A DNA stretch of 64,000 bases from Macrotis lagotis (lineage: Eukaryota > Chordata > Mammalia > Peramelemorphia > Peramelidae), in the NCBI RefSeq assembly GCF_037893015.1, contig NC_133665.1, positions 105,491,937-105,555,936 of the forward strand. The letters run 5' to 3'. A program made the position numbers and the translations under genes. Shown one piece after another: positions 31,836 to 43,350 of the stretch. The notes below the pieces were generated by a model, which had not been told where the DNA came from, did not search any database, and was given only the letters and a program-made list of their open reading frames with translations. How positions within the stretch are numbered: the first letter of the stretch is position 1; every line of letters begins with the position of its first letter.

Positions 31836-32785
31836 AGAGATCACAGCAGACATGGATGTGGGAAAGTCATGGTTTTCAAGAATCATGAAATGAAATCAGC
31901 AGTTTAGAAACCCCAAACAAAATTCAGTTAAAAAATGAAAGATGATACTAAGAACTGACAAACTCTTGCTGTAAAACAGTCTAGTGAATTCCCAGAAAAC
32001 AAGTAAAGATCTTCAAAGGGTCTAATCTGGAAAAGTTATTATTAATTCCTCTATAATGCATTTTAGGCTTCTTGATATTGGAAGAACAGAAAAAAGATCA
32101 GGTTTTCTTATGTTTGTATGTTTTCGTTTGTTTTTAAGAGCAGCTAACCATTGTCAGGGACACAAAAAATGAAGGCCATGGGCAAGATAATACAAAGACT
32201 GTAACACTGAAGACTGGAAAAAGGTCATTTTTACCTTTTTCATTCAAGGCTATATCAAAACCACTGTCAGAAGGAGTCTGTAAGGCAAGTGTGTAAGATC
32301 TGGACATCTTCAGGAGACATAAAACATTCACCTAAAAAGATGCATCGAGTTTTTTTGTTTTGTTTTTACTTAAAATGTGTCCAGAAATTTATCCCTGTTG
32401 AGGAAACAATGAATGCATTAAATATTTGATATGCTAGAAGAAGCATTATTTCAGAATTACAGAAGTCCCCAAATGGAGATGGAATATTACAACACAGCCT
32501 TGCACCATGCAAGGTTAAGAAATTTATCTAAGAGATGGAGATTAATGAGCTTCAATGACCTGGGAACTTGCCTGATTCAAGCCCACTTATATCCCTTAGG
32601 GTTATAATCTAGGCTAGACTTAGAAGAATGGACGGACTGTTTGTCAAAGGTACACTTAATATTGATAAAGAATTAAAGAATGTTTCAAAATCTTTTGAAC
32701 TCAATGCCAAATCATGTTTTAAAAAAGTGATTGCAGCAAAAAGAGAACATATTGCATATTAAAAGATTTTTAAAGCTATAAAAAG
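31836..32785. other. Unassigned AT-rich sequence
   Basis: I recognise no repeat family, and all frames are short. It may be old unclassified repeat or unique DNA. Confidence 0.35.
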
Positions 32786-32789
32786 TTGT

Positions 32790-33590
32790 AAGCCAGTCAA
32801 CTAGCATTTATTGTATTTACTATATGCTAAGAATAGTGCTAAAACTAGGGGTACAAAACAGAGTAAAAAAAGACCCTGCTTTGGCATATGTTCTAATAGG
32901 GGAACAAACATATTTTTTAAACATTATCTAGATCCTATTATATTTTTATTTATTTTGTCAAATATTTCCCAAACATATTTTAATCTAGTGACATGTTTGA
33001 CACCTTTATGCTAAATCCTCTGATCCTAACACTAGTTAATGTTTTAATTAATGTTTGTTCAAAACATTTTTTTTTAAATTTGGAGTTCCAAATTTATGCT
33101 CTCCTTCCTTCCAGGCCCTCCCCATTCATTGAGAAGGTAAGCAATATATCATTTATACATGTTGAAGTCATACAAAACATATTTCCATATTAGTCATGTG
33201 AGAGCATACATTCTAATGGGGGAGGCAGATCAGGTACATGAGTAGATGGAAGGGAATCTCAAAGACAAAGGTACTAGCACCTTGAGAGATCAGAAAAAAA
33301 AATAATCCTACAGAAGTTGGGATTTGAGCTGAGTCTTGAAGGAAGTTGGAAAACAAAAGTGGTAAGAATTCCAGGCCCCAGAGATGAGAAATACAGTGTT
33401 GTGTTTGAGTCAGTGTTACTGGTACATAGAATGTATAGATGATCATTAGGTATAAGAAAACTGGAAAGATAGGAAGGGGCCAGGTTTAAAAAGACCTAAT
33501 ATGCTAGAGGGTTTCATATTTGATCTTGGAGGTAATAGGGAATCAGTGGAGTTTATTGAGTAGGGGGGGAATGTGACATAATTAGACCTA
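32790..33590 (+). mobile_element. Old interspersed repeat (family unnamed) split by an L1
   Basis: The left part reads 'ctagcatttattgtatttac', 'tatatgctaagaatagtgct', 'gttctaataggggaac'. The right part continues 'acattctaatgggggaggca', 'ctgagtcttgaaggaagttg', 'agaattccaggccccagag', 'ggagtttattgagtaggg'. The same order of blocks appears near 46,225-46,960 and 47,200-47,850. I know the pattern as a common marsupial repeat but not its family name. Confidence 0.6.
32915..33190 (-). mobile_element. L1 3' end, antisense, inside older repeat
   Basis: 'tttggagttccaaatttatg', 'ccattcattgagaaggtaag' and 'catttatacatgttgaagtc' are the antisense of the L1 end at 42,990-43,140. Similar bases on both sides (gttctaatagggg and attctaatggggg) look like a worn target duplication. 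Confidence 0.7.
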
Positions 33591-33940
33591 TGATTTACTG
33601 TATTTATTTAATTAGTTTACTTTTCCTTGTTTTATTTATATACCATTGCATATTCTGTGTCTACATGTGTGTTTATGTACACATTGTTTCTTCTGGTAAA
33701 GTCCTTGAAGGCAGGAACTTGTTCCTTTTTAGTCTTTATACCCTTGGGTGTCCGGCACACAGAGGGCATTTAATGAATGTGTTGATTTATTGAGTTCCTT
33801 CCTTAAAGACTCAGTTCAGGTGCTGTCGCTTCCTCCATGAAGCTTGTCTCTGATTTCTCTAGATGAAAGTGATCTCTCCCTTGTAGAAGAAGTCTTACAC
33901 CCCATTGCATTTCAGTCTCTGTAAAGTCAGACATTGAGTC
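33590..33940 (+). mobile_element. Two L2 3' pieces
   Basis: The first piece ends with 'gtccttgaaggcaggaactt' and 'gtgtccggcacacagagggc' (33,690-33,790). The second starts with 'agactcagttcaggtgctgt' and 'cttcctccatgaagcttgtc' (33,805-33,940). The order shows two copies side by side. Confidence 0.7.
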
Positions 33941-34064
33941 ACAGTTATTTTTTTTTTTTTTTTTGCCCAGTGAGGGGAGCCCAAGTGGGAAGGGAAGGAA
34001 TAAATATCTATAGACAGCCTACTGTTTACTAGGATTTATATTCTACTGTACTATTTATGTAGAG

Positions 34065-34635
34065 CCTGACCAGCATAGGCTCAGTTCTAAGTGATTTTTA
34101 CAAATATTATTGCATCGGATCCTCACAACAACCTACCACTGTACCTCTTATTATTCCCATTTTGATTTGATTTAATTTTGATGTTTGTCCTTCATTCTCA
34201 AAGAAGGCCTGGCATCAGGGAGGTGATGGCGTGACAAGCCATGAATTGAATTTAAGTGAGGGCAATGCTGTGCTAAGCTATTAGTCTCACTTTCTCCTCC
34301 AGAACCATCTGGATCTAGTGGTCAGATATAAATCAAGTCAATGGAAGATAGCCCTGGATGCAAGGCAATCAGGGTTAAGAAACTTATCCAAGATCACACA
34401 GTAAATTCTAAGGTTGGATTTGAACTCAAGTCCTCTTGATTCCAAGGTCATCGCTCTATCCACTGCACCATCTAGCTACCCTATTCCCATTTTACAGAAG
34501 AGGAAACTGAGGTGAACAGAAGTTAAGTGATTTTTTTTTTCAAAGTCACAGAGCTAGTAAGTATCTGAAGCTTCATTTGAATTCATGTCTTCCTTATTCT
34601 AGGTTCAGTATTCTATCTACTGAGCCATCAATGGA
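34065..34635 (-). mobile_element. MIR, antisense, split by an RTE-tailed SINE
   Basis: The left half (cggatcctcacaacaaccta, tgtacctcttattattccca) and right half (ttacagaagaggaaactgag, tcaaagtcacagagctagta, cagtattctatctactgagc) form one MIR-family copy. The junction bases tattcccatttt are repeated on both sides of the insert. Confidence 0.9.
34164..34481 (-). mobile_element. RTE-tailed SINE inserted in a MIR, exact target duplication
   Basis: The antisense copy begins with the RTE-type tail (tgtccttcattctcaaagaa, tctcctccagaaccatctgg) and ends with the SINE head (tcgctctatccactgcacca). The exact 12-bp repeat tattcccatttt flanks it (34,152-34,163 and 34,482-34,493). It matches the sense copy at 4,042-4,378. 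Confidence 0.93.
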
Positions 34636-34844
34636 AGGCCATCACATAGCCTACAAAGAAGGGACTTTGGATAATAGAAGCAGTGGAGTGGATGTGGGGA
34701 TCCACTGAATTTAAATCTACTTTATATTCTTACTAGCAATATGACTCAAGGCTTGTCACTTAACCTTTCTTGACATTGAAGATTTCTAGAAATTTTAGTG
34801 CCCCACCCTTTTTTCCTACTGAGCTCCACCTCAAGGCAAGTCAA

Positions 34845-35235
34845 AAAGCATTTATTAAGAAATTACTATTAGTCAATACTTGAAGAAATTAATTCAGACT
34901 ATTCATTGGAATGATAAATACTGAAGCTGAAGCTAAAATACATTGGCCATGAGAAGACAAGGCTCATTGGAAAAGATGCTGGTGTTGGGAAAGACTGAAG
35001 GCAAAAGGAAAAGATATTGGCAAAGGATGAGATGGATAGAAAGTCATGGAAACAACAAACAGCCTGGACAGACTTTGAGAGTTAAGGGAGGATAGAAGGA
35101 TGTGGCATGCTATGGGCAGTGAGATCATGAAAAGTTGGATATGATTAAATGAATGAATTTCAAAAAATGTACCAAGCATTGTATTAACTGCTTTATTCCT
35201 CTCTGATAGAACTTGTATTTTAATGGATAAAGACA
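34845..35235 (+). mobile_element. Old interspersed repeat interrupted by a BovB-like LINE
   Basis: 'aagcatttattaagaaatta' on the left and 'gtaccaagcattgtattaac' with 'gaacttgtattttaatggat' on the right are parts of the same unnamed family as at 32,790. The RTE/BovB piece sits between them. Confidence 0.55.
34882..35163 (+). mobile_element. BovB/RTE-type LINE 3' end
   Basis: 'ggctcattggaaaagatgct', 'ggtgttgggaaagactgaag' and 'aggatgagatggatagaaag' follow the BovB 3' end closely. Translation gives 'SLEKMLVLGKTEGKRKR', matching the C-terminal 'SLEKTLMLGKIEGRRRR' of BovB-like ORFs, and then 'RMRW'. The end 'atgaaaagttggatatgatt' corresponds to the 'gagtcggacacgact' tail. It is a 5'-truncated, broken LINE copy. 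BovB-like RTEs are known in marsupials. Confidence 0.8.
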
Positions 35236-36365
35236 GAGGAGGTACCCAAGAACCTATTCAAGATTCCATCTATTCTTTAGGATTTAAAGCACTAGTTAGA
35301 CTGGTTAGGACCCCAGCTTAGGAAGGGAAAGAACTCAATGCTTGCTGATAGTGTTGATATGTATCTTTCTCTGGATCAGCACAGTCCACACAATTCATAT
35401 AACCAGTGAAAAGCAAAACCCAACTTTGCTCCTTCCCATTGTGATTCTGTTCCTTGCTGATCCTTGTATTTAGCTCCACTTAAGTCCAAGAATTTCTAGC
35501 TGCCACTCCAATATTGTCAAGTAAGTGACTTTCCCAGGGTCATACAGAGAGCACATGCCTGAGATAGGATTTGAATTCACATTTTCTAAGTCTAGCACTT
35601 AACTGTGCCACCTGGCTGCCTTTAAGAATAAAATCCAGGATATAGGCTCTACATTATCATGGACCAATAGGAAAAGGAAGGGAAAGGGGTACTAGTAATG
35701 CAGAGCTATACTGGCACATTCAGCCTAGCTCTTTGACTGCCTATAAATTCAGGATAGACCTCAATTCTTGGGACATCATCCATTACTCTTTCCTACAGAG
35801 GAACACTAGGCGGCTAACCCTGTGTCCAATTCTATTTGTTCCAGACACTTTTCACACTTTCCAAGGTCACATTTGTCTGATATGAAATTAAGGCTGGAGC
35901 CAGAGGCTCTTGGTTACTTTCCATGTGGACAGTAACCTGTCTTTGAGGGAAAGGGAGGGGAGACAGAGAAGAGAGCTCTATCTTCAGGGAGCTCCCAGTA
36001 TGAGATGGAAGAAAGACTATCTAGGGGAAAAGACAAAGTCTCCAGGAAGCCAGAATGCATTACTCAGAAGAGGGTTAGAGGCAGGATCTGGACCTGTGAT
36101 TTCCTTGGTCTCAGATATTCCCAGGTGAGGGAATTCCCTTAACCAATATAGACTGGCACTCTCACTGCAATTTATAGTCTCAGAGAAGTACCTGAAATGG
36201 GTGAAGGTTAAGTGATTTCCCCCTCCTTCCTTTCTTACCAGTTCTCATAGCCAGGATGTACCAAAAACTGAGAAATAGACTCAGGTCTTCCAGAGGCTCC
36301 AGAAGTAGGAATTACACTAAAGTTATTTCTCTACATTATGTTTTGGACTAAGGAATAAAAATGTT
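35236..36365. other. Mostly unassigned sequence with one MIR
   Basis: An antisense MIR/THER is at about 35,512-35,623 (agtgactttcccagggtcat, tgtgccacctggctgcc). The rest, including a 72-codon frame at 35,910-36,128, shows nothing recognisable. Confidence 0.45.
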
Positions 36366-36369
36366 TCAG

Positions 36370-36600
36370 AAAGGTAGTGTAGTGGATGGAGTCAGGAAGA
36401 TCTGAGTTTAAATCTAATCTCTTAGCTCTGGGACCCTGGGCAAGTCATTTAATCTGTATTTGCCTCAGTTTCTTCATCTATAGTAGCACATTACCTCCTA
36501 GGGTTGTTTGTGAAGATTGGTAAGATAATATTTTGTATAGCACTTTGCACAGTGCCAGGGACTGTTAGATAAATGCAGGCTATTATTAATATTATTAGGA
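36370..36600 (+). mobile_element. MIR/THER SINE, near full length
   Basis: The head 'ggtagtgtagtggatggagt', core 'gggaccctgggcaagtcatt', 'cctcagtttcttcatctata' and tail 'gcactttgcacagtgccagg' are present in order. Confidence 0.85.
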
Positions 36601-38000
36601 AAAACCGAGGCACTAAGGTTTGATGGAGTGATCAGAGTCTCAGGTTTTATTTTGTCTTCTTCCCTCTCAGAGTGCATTACTCCCCCATCTATCTACTTGT
36701 TGATTCAACATAGTTATTAAGTATTTAATATGGACAGAGCACAAGGCTTCATTCATTCAAGGCCCAGCTCTCTGCCACTACTGAGGCTTTCAAGTATTCC
36801 ATTGGAAGTGATCATGCTGAGGTCCCATAGTTCAATGGCTACCTCTCTAATGGCTTTTATCATATCATACATATACCTTGCTTTACACAAGCCTATTTAC
36901 AAAACCTATTGATATTTACATTTAAAATCAATATTTATATATTAATAATATCTATATATTATCTATATATTCATAGGCAGTATAAATATACCTATATTTA
37001 TATATATACATCTATTTAGTCATGCAGATATATTACAAATACTTGAGTATATATAGTATTAAGACACATGTGAATATACATTACAAATATGTGGGTATAT
37101 TAAAACATATGTATAAATATACTGGCACATATATACTTATACACATATACAGATATTCAGGGTATGCTCTGCACATTTAAGCTATTAAAACTAAAGCAAA
37201 CACTAAGATTTATTGGATTACTAGTATTATATAAACTTATGCTTGTCTATAGAGTTATATATACTTTATATTCTATTACTATGTAGCTTTATACTATGTT
37301 CCATACACATCATACCAACATATATACACATATACAGAGAGAGAGAAGGGGAAAAGTAATAAACTTAAAAGTCAGAATATGTAAGCTCCGGACACTTAAT
37401 AGTTGTTCGATTTGGATGAGTCATTTTCTCTCTGAGACATGGGATCTTCCCCCATATACTGGAGATGACAGTGCTACTACCCCAGACTTTGAAAAGGGTT
37501 ACAGAAAAGTGAGCTATCATAACCATCAACATGATTGTTGTTGTCTATAATGATGATCAAGGCAGCCTGCTTCTTGAGTCCCTCAGTAAACCACCTCAAG
37601 GCTGAGTTCCTGATGGGAGGAGTCAGTCTGTCAGACCAGAAGGGTTAATCATTCTGGGAAGCAGGGGCAAAGGACTCAAGGATAACTGAGCAGGGCACCT
37701 GACCTGGTGTGTGCAGCAGCAGCTGCTGTGGCTGGGCTAATCACCCATCTTGCATGGAAGCTCAAGGCTGCTGAGGAGATATGCTTGGGGAACAGTCACT
37801 AAGATAGTCCTTGGGGTAGAACATCTTATCAGACAGAGGAAATTGCAAAGAGGCAAATATGGGTTTGGTGTCTGGGAAACAAAAAACAACTTTCTAAGTA
37901 TGAGAGCTATTCCAAAGTGGAGTGACCTGTCCTGGGAGAGAGGGTCCCCCTCGTTTGAGGCTTTCATACAAAGTCAGTCTTTCATCTTGCAATTAATTAT
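36601..38000. other. AT-rich simple sequence, then unassigned sequence
   Basis: 36,910-37,345 is a long TATA/ACATAT-rich stretch of low complexity. 37,560-38,000 is more balanced in composition, includes a 'gcagcagcagctgctgtgg' motif near 37,715, and has no recognised repeat or exon. An old-repeat start 'aattattaagcacctattat' follows at 37,993. Confidence 0.4.
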
Positions 38001-39355
38001 TAAGCACCTATTATGTGTCAGAGACACTGTGCTAAGAGAAATGTTAGGGTGCTGGGATTCTTGTTCATGAATGGAATGAACTAGATGCCCTCTGGGATCC
38101 CTTTCCAGCTTTGAAATGTTGTGAAAGTTACTATGAAGTCTTAGTATTCCTGGGGCTCCTGCTGAGGGCTGGGAGAGGGCAAGTCACCCAGGGGAAGACA
38201 GTGATAGCTGGACATTTGGCCAGGGCCTATCTTCCCCACAACAGACAGTTGCTTCTCCCTTCCTCCTCCCAACATCCAGGGCAAACCCTCTGGTCAGATT
38301 GGTACCTTTATTCTCCATTACTTTTTCCCTTAGCAGCTGTGAGTCATCTAGGATTTGAGGGAGACTGGAGGCCTGAGGTGACCAGAGACACATATTCCTA
38401 ACTCATTCTGGTTGATTTTAAGAGGGAAAAAAGGTTGGCAAAAGCAGTATAAGTTTGAAGTTAGGAGACCAGGGTTAGAGTCTGCTACAGACTTAAAAGC
38501 TGTCTAACTGTAGCCAGGTCACTGTCTCCTGTGCTTGTGGGAGGGAGGCTCCTCCTGCTGCACCCGCTCCCCACCTTCCCCAGGGTACAAGTAGAAGGGC
38601 ATGTGGTCTGCTATTTGAGGCAGAGAGAACATGAATCTGGGAGCCAAAAGGAGTCCTTGCCTGGGTGGGGCCTTTGGCTGAAGCTGAGAGTGAATCACTC
38701 CTCTGGCATGTGACTATGAAAAAGGAAGGCAGACTGGAGCTCTGGGCGTCTACACTGATTATGAGAAGAGGCAGACAATCAACATTTAAGTGTAGAATGA
38801 ATGGGGGTAGGTGGGGAAAGAATGGATCTAAATGGTGAATAAACCTCCTAAAAAGGTCCTGGATATATTCTGGTTACTCCTTGGACTCCCTAATCCCACC
38901 CAGAATAGCAGAGCTGGAAAAGAGAATTTAGTTAGGGCTTGCATAAGGATTCTTCTCTACCCCATCCCTCAGAAGTGGTCTAGCTTCTGCCTGAAGTCTT
39001 CTAGTGATAGGAGGAGCTCAAGATATTTTGCAGCAAATCAACATGATTCAATTCTGTTCAATGTGCATTTAAAAACACCTATTATTTGTCATTACTGTAC
39101 TGAGCTCTAGAGAGCCAAAGGGAAAAAGAATTAGCCTTTGATCTCAAAGAGCTTCCATTCTACTGAAAGGAATAAACAATTTGATTGGGCCCAGGTTATT
39201 GATGATTAGAGGCTGATTTTGTGCTTCTGATAAGAGGAATCCTTTAACCCTCAGGAAATTCACTCTAGCTTCTCACACCTACATTCACTACACCATCAGG
39301 AAGGCCTTATTTATATCTGACCTAAATCTGTCTCAAGCAAAAGATTTCCTTGTTT
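38001..39355. other. Unassigned sequence with old repeat pieces
   Basis: MIR traces are at 38,420-38,525. The unnamed old repeat is at 39,060-39,175 (aacacctattatttgtcatt, aaagagcttccattctac). Otherwise no gene or repeat is recognised. Confidence 0.4.
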
Positions 39356-39357
39356 TT

Positions 39358-39625
39358 TTTCCTTTGTCAATCCTTCTTTCCTTCCTTCCTTCCCTTTCTC
39401 TCTCTTTTTCTTTCTTTCCCTTTCTCTCCCTTTCCCTTTCTGTCTCTTCCTCCCTTCCTTCCTTCACTCCCTCACTCTCTATCTCCCTCTTCTCCTTCCT
39501 TCCTTCCTTCCTTCCTCACTTTTCCTTCTCTCTTTCCCTTTCACTCTTTCTTTCTCTCTCTCCTTCTCTCTTCCTTCCTCCTTCCTTCCTTTTCTTTCTC
39601 TCTCTCTCTCTCTTTTTTTTTTTTT
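39358..39625. repeat. Long pyrimidine tract (CCTT/CTCT/TTTC)n
   Basis: About 265 bases almost purely C and T on the + strand. The Ser/Phe/Pro/Leu-rich frames across it are artefacts. Such tracts can form triplex (H-)DNA. Confidence 0.95.
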
Positions 39626-39989
39626 AGCTAGCAATAAAAGTGAACCTAGAAACTACAGGAGCCTTAAAGCAGAACTTATCTCCTCTACTCCCTTATTCTA
39701 GTTACTCCTGTCTCCAGGGACCAGGGATATTTTCAGTAGGGCTATTGAGGGCCCAGGAGCAATCGTCATCTCTATTTTGAAAGCACCATGTACCCTGGGC
39801 TGCCCCTGCACTCTGCCTGCTGCTAGTCACATTCACAACAGGGTTTAGATAAGAGCCTGGAAGACAAAAGAGGGTGAGAATGGAAGCTGTTCAGGAGTGA
39901 GTGGACTAAGGAATGTGCAGCATTTGGTCTAAAGGCCAGAGAGAAAGGAAAGAGTTGAAGTAGGCTTGCTGGGTGAATGACCAGTCAGG

Positions 39990-40440
39990 AGGGAGGCAGT
40001 GCAGAGAAGTGGGAAGAGCCCTGACAAACACAAGTCCTGGGCCTTCTGGTAACACAAATTCCGGGCCTTCTGGTAATCCTACTGTTTGAGGGTGTTCTGT
40101 GAGACTAAGATTCTAAGGAAGCAGGGTCTTAAGGAGACGCTTACTTGCCTCCTTTAAAACAAAAAAGTTGGATTATATGGACTGTGAGGTCTTTTGCCCT
40201 TACTTGCCTCCTTTAAAACAAAAAAAGTGGATTATATGGTCTCTGAGGTCTTTTTCAAATCTACTGGTTATACAGTGAAAAGGGACTATGTTTGGAAGAA
40301 TGAATTTCAACTCTATTTCTGCTCTTAGCTGAGGGACCCTGAGGGAATCCAATGACTTTTCTTAGCCTGGTCCTTATCAGAAAAGTTAGATTCAATGACC
40401 TCTGAGGTCTCATCCAACTCTAAATCTTAGTCCCTTTGTT
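39990..40440 (+). mobile_element. MIR copies with internal tandem duplications
   Basis: A worn MIR contains a doubled 24-bp unit (40,027-40,050 and 40,051-40,074; 'ccttctggtaa') and a doubled 59-bp tail unit (40,141-40,199 and 40,200-40,258; 'ttacttgcctcctttaaaac'). A second MIR follows at 40,275-40,440 (gagggaccctgagggaatcc, ttagattcaatgacctctga). Confidence 0.7.
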
Positions 40441-41205
40441 CCTCTATTCTCTTTTCTCCCGTGGCCCTCCTAGCTCAGCTTTTCTTTGGTTCTGTGGTGT
40501 GAGATCCCTTCCACCTGTAACATTTTGTACTCTAAAACCCTTCTCCCTATCCAGGATTCTAAGGAAGCAAGGTCCTGAGAAGGTTAGAGTGTGACTGATA
40601 TTTAATAAACAGTTACTCCCTTTGGCATTTTCTCCCGGATGAACTTATCAGCTCCTTTGCTCCCGTGTCAGCTTGACAATTCACCTTCTGTTAAAGCCAG
40701 ACAAAGGGACCGGAATTCAAGGCTGTTCTGCCTCACACTTGGCTAGGCCAGGGCCAAAGCTCAGGATTGCTTGGGGCTGATTCCAGGAGCTGCTTTTGGG
40801 ATTGGAGAAGAGTTCTTTCACCTCCCTCTCCTCCCCCCACCAACAGCAGCCAAAGTGATCTTGGGTAGGAGCCTCCACACCCACTTTATGGGCCTGCCTT
40901 ATTGCAAGGAAGACCTGGGAGTCCTTCCCGAAGGGGCCCTCCAAACTTAGCAACCCTGGTCGTGGTGCTGTTGTTGGAAAGGAGGATGGCTCCTCAAAAT
41001 GGAAGGGTACAGCCCCCCTCCTTTGCTCATTCTCATTCCCCTAGACCAAGATGGAATTTTTTCTTGTAATGGCTCCTAACCTAAAGGGACTCAAGACATT
41101 GAGAGGTTTGGGGGAGGCTGATAGGATTGGGGGAGATGTTGAAGGAACTCAGGGGAAGTTAAGGTGGATAAATTTGATGGGACTTAGAGGAATTTTAAGA
41201 GGATA
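40441..41205. other. Unassigned unique sequence
   Basis: The composition is balanced, with no repeat recognised. A 78-codon minus-strand frame at 40,717-40,953 shows no known domain. It is a place where a conserved element might hide, but I cannot show it. Confidence 0.35.
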
Positions 41206-41210
41206 TAGAG

Positions 41211-41330
41211 GGGCGGCTAGGTGGTGCAGTGGATAGAGCACTGGTCCTGGAGTCAGGAATACCTGAGTTCAAATCCGACCTCAGACACTTAATAATTACC
41301 TAGCTGTGTGGCCTTGGGCAAGCCACTTAA
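41211..41330 (+). mobile_element. CORE-SINE without its 3' tail
   Basis: Head, B-box and core are nearly perfect, but the copy stops at 'caagccacttaa' with no 'ccccatttgccttgc' end and no A-tail. The 8-bp repeat atatagag flanks it (41,203-41,210 and 41,333-41,340). Confidence 0.93.
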
Positions 41331-41340
41331 GCATATAGAG

Positions 41341-42055
41341 ACTACAGGATACCTGTATGAATGAGCTGGCATGTATTTATTTAGATCTTTCTAGTTTAGG
41401 GCAATTGTTCCTTTAGGGTGTCCTTCATTGACTTTACAACCATGGAGGGAGTTATGAATCTGCCAGTGTTCCAGGAACTGGAAGGGAGGGACCCTTTCCG
41501 GGGAGACTCAGGCCATGGGAAGCTTCCACAAGGGCCCTGGGTGAGTCATTAGGAACAATGAGCCCATTTCACAGTACTAATTAGGGAGTTAACTTCCAGA
41601 CTACTTTGAACTGGGCTGGGTTGTGTACTCAATCTAGAACTGCCCTTTTTATCTCTCACCCAGCTTCAATTCCTCTGAGGCCTCTCCCTAACTCCATTCT
41701 CTAGAGGTTGAAGAGATCTTTAAGGAGAGGGACTGGCCACTGGTAGAATGTTCCTATTTCTCACCCCATGCCCCTCAAATAAGAGAAGGGAAAAACAAAA
41801 GCTCCAAAACAAGTTCCTTCCAGGTATATATTGATCTGCTTTGTTCCCTTAGGGTAGTCATTGGTCTGAGCCTAGTTCCTACTAGACTGGGAATTTTCTG
41901 AAGAAGACTTGGAGACAAATTGATAGATAAATGATCAAAACACGTGATTATGCAAGTTTTTAGAGTAAGAAATAAAAGCTATCAATAACCAAATGAAAAT
42001 ATTTCTAATCAGCATATAAATAATTAATATTACTAATAATTAGTCACTGTTACTT
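41341..42055. other. Unassigned sequence
   Basis: No gene or repeat is recognised; it turns AT-rich after 41,930. It may be partly older L1 sequence, since an L1 begins at about 42,060. Confidence 0.35.
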
Positions 42056-42059
42056 ATTA

Positions 42060-43145
42060 CAAATAATTACAAAAAAGCAACTTAAAACCCTCTGAGGTTC
42101 CACTTACACCCATCAGACTAGCAAAGTTGACAAAAATGGAAAATGACAAATATTGGAAAGACAGGTACATTAATGTACTATTGGTAGAACTGTGAACTAA
42201 CCATACCATTTTGGAAAGTAATTTGGAACTGTGAGCAAAAAGCTATTGAACTGTGCATACCCTTTGACCTGGTGAAACCACTATGGGTCAATAATCCAAA
42301 GAGATCAAAGAAAGAGGAAAAGGACCCACGTGCACAAAAGTATTTATGTCAACTCTTTTTGTGGTGGCAAAGCAAAGAATTGGAAACTGAGGGAATAGTT
42401 GAACAACTTATAGTATATGAATATGGAATTCTATTGTAATGTAAGTGATGGATTCAGAGAAACTTGAGAAGGTTTGTATGAATTAATACTGAATGAAGTA
42501 AACAAAACAACAATATTTTAAGTCAAACAATTTTAGAAGACTTGGGAATTCTGATCAACTTAATGACCAACTAAAATTTCAGAGGACTCATAAAGAAACC
42601 TTCTCTCCACCTCCAGAAAGAGAACTAATAGACTCAGAGAACAGATTGAAGGATATTTTTTCTTTTTTTTAATTTTCTTTTGTTTTTGAAAGGCAGTGGG
42701 GTTATGACTTGCTCAAGATGACACAGCTAACTCAGTATTAAGAATCTGAGGACTCCAGGTCCACTGTGCCACCTAGCTGCCCCCATATTTTTCTTTTTCT
42801 TTCTTTCTTTCTTCCTTCCTTCTCTTTCTCTTCTTTCTTCCTCCTTCCTTTTTCTTCCTTCTCCTTCTTTCTTTCCTTCGTTCTTCCTTCTTTCCTTCCT
42901 GTTTTCTTCCTTCTTTCCTTTCTTTTTTCTTCCTTTCTTTTGCCTCCTTCCTCTCTCTCTCTGTCTCTCTCTCTCTCATTTTATCTGTCTCTTTCTTTTT
43001 GGACATGGTTAATGTGGAAATTTGTTTTGCATGTCTATGCATATTTATGCTGGGCTTTATTTCTCTTGGTATCTCAATAGGGGGAGGAGAAGGAAGGGAG
43101 AGAATTTGGAACTAAAAATTAAAAATTAAATTGAATTTGACAAAA
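42060..43145 (+). mobile_element. L1 3' region split by a SINE
   Basis: Blocks in order: 'catcagactagcaaagttga', 'accataccattttggaaagt', 'aaagaggaaaaggacccacg', 'tttgtggtggcaaagcaaag', [SINE], a long pyrimidine tract (42,788-42,985), 'ggacatggttaatgtggaaa', 'tttgttttgcatgtctatgc', and 'gagagaatttggaactaaaa' at the end. It parallels the 3' end of therian L1. Homology ends at the A-rich tail near 43,145. Confidence 0.88.
42667..42784 (-). mobile_element. CORE-SINE, antisense, nested in L1
   Basis: A worn antisense copy lacking part of the core, ending in 'ccactgtgccacctagctgc'. The flanks atattttttctttt and atatttttctttt form a target duplication within the L1 pyrimidine stretch. Confidence 0.88.
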
Positions 43146-43350
43146 AGCTTTCCCCTTTCTCCTCATCTGCTGGTGCCTTCCCTTCTGAGATTACTTTCCA
43201 TCTCCTTTGTATATATACTTATCTTGAGCTTTGTTATTTATGTTATCTCTCATTAAAAGATAAACTATGTGAAGGCAGGAACTATTTTTGCTTTTCTTTG
43301 TATCCTCAACTATTAGCATGGTGTCTGGTACATAGTAATCCATACTGATA
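43146..43350 (+). mobile_element. L2 3' end
   Basis: 'gatattactttccatctcct'-like sequence, then 'taaactatgtgaaggcagga', 'tttgtatcctcaactattag' and 'catggtgtctggtacatagt', the L2 3' end order. Confidence 0.75.

Noticed and set aside
39350-39631. Ser/Phe/Pro-rich open frames
   Set aside because: They are translations of a pyrimidine simple repeat. Similar artefacts occur at 23,349, 42,766, 51,693 and 58,299.
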